From the NCBI GenBank assembly GCA_944380875.1, contig CALWJA010000021.1, forward strand, positions 1-48,895: a stretch of DNA of 48,895 nt. Reading direction: 5' to 3'. The notes beneath the pieces were generated by a model, which did no database searches, was not told the DNA's origin, and was given only the letters and a program-made list of their open reading frames with translations. The translations under genes and the position numbers were made by a program. This stretch comes from an uncultured Clostridia bacterium. Its GTDB lineage: Bacteria; Bacillota; Clostridia; Oscillospirales; Acutalibacteraceae. Every line of letters begins with the position of its first letter. Within the stretch, counting starts at the first letter, position 1. Positions 43,614-48,895 of this stretch are shown piece by piece.

Positions 43614-44548
43614 TCGGCGAATGGAAGGATCCCAGAAAAGAATTCGGCAAAGCCGTATCGGAAATTGCCGAAGAAAAGGAAGATATCGTGGTTATCTCTA
43701 CGGATAGCGGCTTTTCCTCCGGTTTTAAGGAGTTTGCGGGGAAGCATCCCGACCGGTATGTGGAATGCGGCATTATGGAGCAGGGAGCCACGGGCATTGC
43801 GGCAGGGCTGGCCTGCGTAGGAAAAACGCCGGTGTTCTGCGCCATCGCGCCTTTTGTCACCTGCCGGAACTATGAGATGTTCCGGAACGATCTTGGCTAT
43901 ATGCGCCAGAATGTAAAGATTGTGGGCCGCAACGGCGGCTTTACCTATTCCGATCTGGGGGCCACCCATCATTCCCTGGAGGATTTCGCCATCACCCGGA
44001 TGATTCCCGGTGTTACGGTGCTCTGTCCCCAGGATCCGGTGGAGATCCGGCAGGCCTGCAAGGCTATGCTGGAGATGGAGGGACCCGTTTATATGCGTAT
44101 AGGGAATCCCAAGATCCCCGTTCTGTTCGAGGAGGATAGTCCCTTTGCTATCGGAAAAGGGCGCTTGATCCGGGATGGCGGAGACGTGACCATTCTTTCT
44201 ACCGGCACGGTTACGGCGGAAGTCATCAAGGCGGCGGAGCTTTTGGAGGCAAAAGGCATCCATGCCCGGGTGATCGGGCTGGGGACGGTCTGCCCCCTGG
44301 ATGAGGAAATGATCCTGAAAGCCGCCCGGGAGACGGGCAGGATCGTTACCGTGGAGGAGCATTACGCCCAGGGCGGATTGGGCACCATGGTAGCGGAGTT
44401 CTTGAGCGAAACGGAACCTGTTAAGGTAAAGAAAATCGGCGTGCCCAAGGAATATGCCACCTCCGGCCCCTATGAGGATCTGATCCGGTATTATGGCCTG
44501 GATAGTGAAAGCATCGCGGAGACGGTAGAAAAATTCTGCCGGGAATAA
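43610..44548 (+). CDS. Transketolase, C-terminal subunit
   Basis: A 312-residue protein carrying the pyrimidine-binding and C-terminal domains. The catalytic Glu lies in YVECGIMEQGATGIAAGLA; the C-terminal domain shows DVTILSTGTVTAEVIKAAE and TVEEHYAQGGLGTMVAE. ATG 43610 overlaps the TGA of the N-terminal subunit (ATGA) with GGGGAGG seven bases upstream, so the two subunits are translated together. It is the last gene of the operon before a very strong terminator. Confidence 0.94.
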   Translation: MIGEWKDPRKEFGKAVSEIAEEKEDIVVISTDSGFSSGFKEFAGKHPDRYVECGIMEQGATGIAAGLACVGKTPVFCAIAPFVTCRNYEMFRNDLGYMRQNVKIVGRNGGFTYSDLGATHHSLEDFAITRMIPGVTVLCPQDPVEIRQACKAMLEMEGPVYMRIGNPKIPVLFEEDSPFAIGKGRLIRDGGDVTILSTGTVTAEVIKAAELLEAKGIHARVIGLGTVCPLDEEMILKAARETGRIVTVEEHYAQGGLGTMVAEFLSETEPVKVKKIGVPKEYATSGPYEDLIRYYGLDSESIAETVEKFCRE

Positions 44549-44577
44549 GGGACTTTTTGCAATAGAATAGAAAAACA

Positions 44578-44617
44578 CAACCCCCGGTTCCGCCGAAAGG
44601 CGGAACCGGGGGTTTTT
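44578..44617. terminator. Terminator of the transketolase operon
   Basis: A perfect 14-bp stem (44581-44594 with 44599-44612) with a GAAA tetraloop, followed by TTTTTGTG. An upstream AAAAACACAAC tract makes it usable by the converging acetyltransferase gene as well. Confidence 0.95.
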
Positions 44618-44630
44618 GTGTAAATATGGC

Positions 44631-45308
44631 TTATTTATTATTGTTACCGAAAAATTCCCCAGGGTCATAGGCTCTGGGCGGGAGAGGCTCTTTTGGAAGA
44701 GGGCAAAGCAGCTTTTCCATAACCAGGATATCGTGCCACTGCCCCAGTTTAAATCCGGTTTTGGGGTACCGGCAGATCTCCTGGAATCCCATGGATGCAT
44801 GGAACCCTACGCTTTTCTCGTTAGGCAGGGCAATTACCGCGTATACCCGCAGGTATCCCAGTTCCCGGAGAATGGAAAAGATAGTTTCGTAAAGGCAGGT
44901 TCCCAGGCCCATTCCCTGAAATTTTTGGGAAAAATAGGCGGATATTTCCACATCCCACTGGAAAGCTGCACGCTCGTGGTAGGGGGATGCGTATACATAA
45001 CCGGCGATCTCCCCTTCTTCTCCGGCATCCTTTTCCCCGATGGATTCCTTTTCTAAACCGCAGACCAGCCAGGGCAGGCGCCCCCGGCGTTCTTCCATGC
45101 GGCGGACAAATTCTTCCGGGGAAGGGGGTTCGTATTCAAAGGTAACGGAGGTGTTTTCCACATAGGGCCGGTAGATGGACGCCATGGCCGCCCCGTCCTC
45201 TTCTCTTCCCTGCCGTACCCAGATTTTTTTGGGGGATGAAAAGGCTTTGTTTTCCTTCGGGGAGATAGTTTCCCTTATCAAAGGACCCTGCTCTGGAGAT
45301 GCATACAT
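44631..45308 (-). CDS. GNAT acetyltransferase, phosphinothricin-acetyltransferase-like
   Basis: A 225-residue protein with the Pat/YncA-type pattern: VRQGREEDGAAMASIYRPYVENTSVTFEYEPPSPEEFVRRM, then WDVEISAYFSQKFQGMGLGTCLYE (acetyl-CoA loop Q-G-M-G-L-G) and NEKSVGFHASMGF, KLGQWHDILVMEK. Such enzymes N-acetylate small amines including phosphinothricin-like or amino-acid substrates. I chose ATG 45308 with AAGGAA about 10 bases upstream; the frame is open to 45464 but the added residues do not look conserved. There is a 30-residue start before the domain. Confidence 0.8.
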   Translation of the reverse strand: MYASPEQGPLIRETISPKENKAFSSPKKIWVRQGREEDGAAMASIYRPYVENTSVTFEYEPPSPEEFVRRMEERRGRLPWLVCGLEKESIGEKDAGEEGEIAGYVYASPYHERAAFQWDVEISAYFSQKFQGMGLGTCLYETIFSILRELGYLRVYAVIALPNEKSVGFHASMGFQEICRYPKTGFKLGQWHDILVMEKLLCPLPKEPLPPRAYDPGEFFGNNNK

Positions 45309-45582
45309 ATAATAAGGCTTCCTTTCCTGGGGCGGGCTTGCCCCGCCTGGACGCATAACTACTATCAGCATATTGAACCGGCCGTTTTTGCTGCTCCTTC
45401 GGGTGAAGGAAGGGAGCTCGTTTTCGGCTCCATTGATTGTAGCATTCTGCGCAAAAGAAAGCAATATCCTATCCTGCTAAAGAGGAATTTCCCATTCCGC
45501 TGAAAAGCAGGCGGCAAAAATGACAGTATTCCCTAAAATCCCCGTTGGTTTTTCGGCAGTAAGCAGAATTTGTATGGAAAAG
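45309..45582. other. Gap between the acetyltransferase and prs promoter
   Basis: No gene recognised. It presumably holds the leftward acetyltransferase promoter. The stretch around 45390-45420 contains GCTCCTTC...GAAGGAAGGGAGC, an inverted repeat of uncertain meaning. Confidence 0.35.
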
Positions 45583-45612
45583 TTGTATCTGTATATTAAA
45601 ATGGTGTAAAAT
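45583..45612 (+). promoter_or_regulatory. Probable promoter of the PRPP synthetase gene
   Basis: TTGTAT (45583-45588) and TAAAAT (45607-45612) are 18 bp apart. The leader would be about 210 nt. No known purine or PRPP riboswitch was recognised in it. Confidence 0.45.
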
Positions 45613-45828
45613 AAATGCGGGAGTGACTGCCGTAGGAAAAGACGAAACAGCCTTTTTCTTTTTGGAGAATAGGCGGCTGGGCGGCAGTACCCTATATCAT
45701 AGTAAATTGCCGGGTTTGGCTTTTGTGCCTGCATATTATAACAGTTTGCGGGCGGGAAAACAGAAATACGCCGGTAGAGCGGAAAGGGAACGCCGCTCCG
45801 GCGGGAAAAGAGAAAGGATGCAGAGCGG

Positions 45829-46983
45829 ATGGATGCGAAAACGATCTTTCATTCCGGTTCACGGATTGCCCCCTTGGGGCTGATCGTACCCCAGGGAGCC
45901 AGGGAACTGGGAGAAAAAATTAACAACCATCTTGTTTCCTGGGCGAAAAACGGGCCTGAGGAAAAGGAGACTTTTATCATTGAAAGCGAATGCCCCCGGT
46001 TTTCTTCCGGAGACGGAAAGGGAATGATCAAAGAGACGGTGCGGGGCAAAGATCTCTATTTTGTTGTGGACATCGGCAACTACAGCTGCCAGTACACCCT
46101 TTTTGACAGGAAAAATTCCATGAGCCCCGACGACCACTTCATGGATCTGAAACGTCTTATCCAGGCCACAAGCGGCAAAGCCCATCGAATCAGCGTTATT
46201 ATGCCCCTTCTTTATGGAGGAAGACAGCATCGCCGCAGTTACCGGGAAAGCTTGGACTGCGCCGTTGCCCTGCAGGAGCTGCAGGCCATGGGTGTTTCCA
46301 ATATTATCACTTTTGATGCCCACGACGCTCGGGTGCAGAATGCTGCGCCCCTCATGGGATTTGATAATGTAATGCCTACTTATCAGGTATTGAAGGCCCT
46401 TCTTCACGATTTTCCCGATTTGCTGTTTGACCGCTCTCATTTTATGGTAGTAAGCCCGGACGAAGGGGCCATGAACCGGAATATGTACTATGCTTCCGTT
46501 TTGGGAGTGGATCTGGGCATGTTCTATAAGAGAAGAGATTATTCCCGGATCGTAAACGGCCGCAACCCCATCGTGGCCCATGAATACCTGGGCGATTCCG
46601 TGGAGGGCAAGGATATTTTTATTGCGGACGATATCATTTCCTCCGGCGAATCCATGCTGGATATTGCCTATGAGCTGAAGAAGAGAAAAGCTAACCGTAT
46701 TTTCGCCTATTCCACCTATGCTATCTTTACCAACGGCCTGAGCTCCTTTGATAAAGCCTATGAAGAGGGCGTAATTTCCGGAGTGCTGGGTTCCAACCTT
46801 ACATACAGGACCCCTGAGCTTCTCTCCCGCCCCTGGTTCCATGAGGTGGATTGCAGCAAATATATTGCGTATTTTATTGCGGCTCTCAACTATGATCTTT
46901 CCGTCAGCGCTATTATCGATCCCAGCGCAAAAGTGCATCAGCTTTTACGGGATCATGGTTTCTGCCCGCCGGCTGTAAAATAA
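45829..46983 (+). CDS. Ribose-phosphate pyrophosphokinase (long clostridial type)
   Basis: A 384-residue PRPP synthetase-like protein, about 65 residues longer than standard Prs. LLYGGRQHRR (128-137) stands for PYxxYARQDR, FDAHDARVQ (162-170) for DLHxxQIQ, and VVSPDEGAMNR for SPDxGGxxR. The PRPP loop reads IADDIISSGESML (265-277), with GES in place of the GGT of standard PRPP-binding loops. Enzymes of this long type are common in Clostridia and are annotated as PRPP synthetases, supplying PRPP for nucleotides, His and Trp. A separate canonical Prs may exist elsewhere. A strong terminator follows. Confidence 0.82.
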   Translation: MDAKTIFHSGSRIAPLGLIVPQGARELGEKINNHLVSWAKNGPEEKETFIIESECPRFSSGDGKGMIKETVRGKDLYFVVDIGNYSCQYTLFDRKNSMSPDDHFMDLKRLIQATSGKAHRISVIMPLLYGGRQHRRSYRESLDCAVALQELQAMGVSNIITFDAHDARVQNAAPLMGFDNVMPTYQVLKALLHDFPDLLFDRSHFMVVSPDEGAMNRNMYYASVLGVDLGMFYKRRDYSRIVNGRNPIVAHEYLGDSVEGKDIFIADDIISSGESMLDIAYELKKRKANRIFAYSTYAIFTNGLSSFDKAYEEGVISGVLGSNLTYRTPELLSRPWFHEVDCSKYIAYFIAALNYDLSVSAIIDPSAKVHQLLRDHGFCPPAVK

Positions 46984-47006
46984 TTTTGATCTAATTCTAT
47001 AGAGAT

Positions 47007-47043
47007 AAAAATACACAGGCTTAAAAAGCCTGTGTATTTTTTT
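47007..47043 (+). terminator. Terminator of the PRPP synthetase gene
   Basis: AATACACAGGCT/AGCCTGTGTATT with loop TAAAA, followed by TTTTTTT (47037-47043). The A-tract on the left makes it bidirectional in form. Confidence 0.9.
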
Positions 47044-47212
47044 GCAGGCATATTTTTTCGCGTTTCGTATTTTCGGACGTAGAATCGTGGATTTTTCCGT
47101 AACAATGCCGAAACAATCGCGGGAAATCGACAGAATTTTAAAATTTAATAGCAAAATTTAGAGCAAAATTCTGGAAATAATGGAGGAAATCAGGGTTTAA
47201 ACCTTTGGCTTA

Positions 47213-47241
47213 TTGTTATTCCTAAAAAAATATGGTATGAT
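47213..47241 (+). promoter_or_regulatory. Promoter of the SARP-like regulator gene
   Basis: TTGTTA (47213-47218) and TATGAT (47236-47241) are exactly 17 bp apart, about 57 bases before the GTG start. Confidence 0.6.
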
Positions 47242-47297
47242 AATAGAGCATAAAATATTTCTCTTATGAAATATGTAAGGGGTAAGGAGGGGTTTCC

Positions 47298-48509
47298 GTG
47301 GGCATTGAAGTTGCCGAAACCACTATAGACATACATATGCTGGGAGAATTTGCTATTACAATTAACGGAAATACCATCACGAATTTAAAGGGCAGGACCA
47401 AACGGGTCTGGATGCTGATAGAGTATCTGATTGCCAACCGACACTCGGATGTTTCCGTTGAAAAGCTGATCGATGTGCTTTGGGGAGAGGACGAGTGCGG
47501 CGATCCAGTGAACGCGCTCAAAAATCTGATTTATCGGGCCAGAACCCTTTTAAAAGACCTTTGCGGGGATGATTCCCCTGAGTTCATCCGTTTTATACGG
47601 GGAACATACAGCTGGAACAACGCATATCCCTGCACAGTGGATACGGAACAGATGGAAGAGCTCTATAAAATTGTTTCTCAAAAGGAGCTGGAACCGGAAG
47701 AAGCAATCCGTATTTATAAAGATATCATCGCTCTGTATAAGGGAGAATTTCTTCCCAAATCCACGTATAGCAGCTGGGTAGTTTCCATGGGCGTTCGATA
47801 TACCACTATTTTTACCGATTCCGTCCTGCGGGTTAGCGACCTTCTCCTGGATAGGAACCGCTATGATGAAGCGGTCTCCATTCTGGAAAATGCTCTGAAG
47901 TTTATTCCCTTGGAGGAAGCGGTTCACAAAACTCTCCTATATGCCTATGCCAGCATGGGGCATCGCAATAAAGCTTTGGAGCATTATAATTACGTGACCA
48001 ATCTCTTTTACAGAGAAATGGGCGTGGATATTTCCACCAGCATGGAAAATCTCTATCAAACGCTGATTACCAATGTAAACAGTGTGGAGATGGATCTAAA
48101 TGTAATTAAGTCGGATCTGAAAGAGGCTGTTAAAGCCAAGGGAGCCTTCTGGTGCGATTACAATATTTTTAAGAATATTTACCGGATTCATGCCCGTTCC
48201 ATTCAGCGGACAGGCCAGTCTATTTTCCTGGTGCTCCTAACAGTTACGGACAATGAAGGAAATATTCTTACAAACGAAACCGGCAAGATCCCTGTTGAGC
48301 GTCTCAAAGACGCGATTCTTACCAGCCTTCGGCAGGGGGATACGGTGGCGGCTTACAGCACCTCCCAGTTCATTATCATGCTTCCTCTTATTACGTATGA
48401 AAATGCCGAGATGGTAGTGGACAGGATCCTGCAGAAATTCCGCTTTGAGTACCGCCGGGGAAATGTGCGGATTTCTACCCGCATCAGTCCTCTGGATGCG
48501 GCGGAATAA
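47298..48509 (+). CDS. SARP-like regulator: winged helix, BTAD repeats and a GGDEF-like end
   Basis: A 403-residue protein. Residues 12-100 form an OmpR-type winged helix (LGEFAITINGNTITNLKGRT, then SVEKLIDVLWGEDE). Residues 105-260 are the bacterial transcriptional activator (BTAD) TPR-like domain (EEAIRIYKDIIALYKGEFLP, EEAVHKTLLYAYASMGHRNKALEHYN). The last 110 residues (IFLVLLTVTD, LKDAILTSLRQGDTVAAYSTSQFIIMLPLITYENAEMVVDRIL) resemble a GGDEF fold without the GGDEF signature. It probably binds DNA and activates transcription; targets and ligand are unknown. GTG 47298 has AAGGAGGGG six bases upstream. Confidence 0.85.
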   Translation: MGIEVAETTIDIHMLGEFAITINGNTITNLKGRTKRVWMLIEYLIANRHSDVSVEKLIDVLWGEDECGDPVNALKNLIYRARTLLKDLCGDDSPEFIRFIRGTYSWNNAYPCTVDTEQMEELYKIVSQKELEPEEAIRIYKDIIALYKGEFLPKSTYSSWVVSMGVRYTTIFTDSVLRVSDLLLDRNRYDEAVSILENALKFIPLEEAVHKTLLYAYASMGHRNKALEHYNYVTNLFYREMGVDISTSMENLYQTLITNVNSVEMDLNVIKSDLKEAVKAKGAFWCDYNIFKNIYRIHARSIQRTGQSIFLVLLTVTDNEGNILTNETGKIPVERLKDAILTSLRQGDTVAAYSTSQFIIMLPLITYENAEMVVDRILQKFRFEYRRGNVRISTRISPLDAAE

Positions 48510-48595
48510 AGAAACACTGTATCCTTTTAAATAAAGCAAATGCCATAAGATGCGGAAAGCTACAGAATATAGAATGCAAAATGCAAAACCAGAGT

Positions 48596-48625
48596 AAAAG
48601 CACACCCTTTGGGGTGTGCTTTTTT
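48596..48625 (+). terminator. Terminator of the SARP-like gene
   Basis: AAAAGCACACCC/GGGTGTGCTTTT with loop TTTG, followed by TT. It lies 87 bases after the stop. Confidence 0.9.
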
Positions 48626-48895
48626 ATGCCGAAAATTTCAGGATGCGGTTTAGGTTGCCCATTTTTAACGAATTACCGATTTCTGTGGGATCTTGCTCAC
48701 CAAAGCGGAAGGTTACACCAGTGCATCTGTGTTCCGGCACCAGCTCCAAGCAGTACGTATAAAAGCAAAAACCGATTTTCTTTTTAAAAGGCACATTAAA
48801 CTATTATTCTAATGGAAACAAAGAGCTTTATGTAGAATTAAAAAATGGCAAAATGCAGATTTTAGTAGAGCAATAAAGGATAGGATTATTTAAAA
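48626..48895. other. End of window: no intact gene
   Basis: No complete gene is visible. A short plus-strand frame at 48763-48876 is described separately; the rest of the stretch is unassigned. Confidence 0.4.
48763..48876 (+). pseudogene. Possible C-terminal gene remnant
   Basis: A 37-codon open stretch preceded by a stop and lacking a start and ribosome site ends in NYYSNGNKELYVELKNGKMQ and ILVEQ, which has protein-like composition. It may be the relic of a lost gene or chance. I do not recognise the family. Confidence 0.25.

Noticed and set aside
45623-45923. Small frames overlapping the start of the PRPP synthetase gene
   Set aside because: They overlap the real gene in another frame and lack recognisable domains.

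Overview
The window is the replication-origin region of a low-to-medium GC Gram-positive chromosome, most likely an obligately anaerobic member of the class Clostridia. The evidence is the order rsmG-mnmG-mnmE-jag-yidC-yidD-rnpA-rpmH (all leftward) then dnaA-dnaN-yaaA-recF-remB-gyrB-gyrA (all rightward), DnaA boxes between dnaA and dnaN, parS sites beside parA/parB/noc, an oxygen-sensitive class III ribonucleotide reductase, and a SARP-like regulator with a degenerate GGDEF-like end. I cannot name the genus from the sequence alone.

Layout. 1-2250: end of a SLOG/DUF1273 gene and an AT-rich KAP-family P-loop NTPase with its own promoter, probably acquired. 2276-2654: a leftward tRNA operon (Met, Glu, Val). 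2782-7717: leftward IMP dehydrogenase, acyl-ACP thioesterase, seryl-tRNA synthetase and ParB. 7882-10580: ParA, a tandem hairpin-repeat array in the parA leader, two parS sites, a Noc-like second ParB, and a candidate small RNA transcribed divergently from noc. 11014-19817: a GNAT acetyltransferase (rightward), then the leftward RNA-modification, membrane-insertion, RNase P and L34 genes, with a third parS inside mnmG. 19818-23320: the origin, with a long structured dnaA leader and DnaA boxes downstream of dnaA. 23321-35407: the rightward replication/gyrase block, in which gyrB and gyrA are separated by three related membrane proteins, followed by a putative lipoprotein and a Nudix hydrolase.

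36036-39314 holds the anaerobic ribonucleotide reductase operon. The large NrdD chain appears to stop after its metal-binding motif. A separate 53-residue ORF, missed by a 60-residue cutoff, carries the RRITGYL...RVKH glycyl-radical tail, and the NrdG activase follows. This looks like a split class III reductase. The upstream promoter overlaps an NrdR-box-like sequence.

39458-44548 is a sugar-catabolism cluster: FGGY kinase (opposite strand), DapA-family lyase/aldolase, an RpiB-like isomerase with altered active-site residues, and the two halves of a split transketolase, ending in a strong terminator. 44631-48509 carries a GNAT acetyltransferase, a PRPP synthetase of the long clostridial type, and the SARP-like regulator. 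The last 270 bases hold only a possible gene remnant.

Genes point away from the origin on both arms for most of the window, as expected for co-direction with replication. Terminators and promoters were read by eye as stem plus T-tract, or as -35/-10 hexamers with 16-18 bp spacing; none has been scored computationally.
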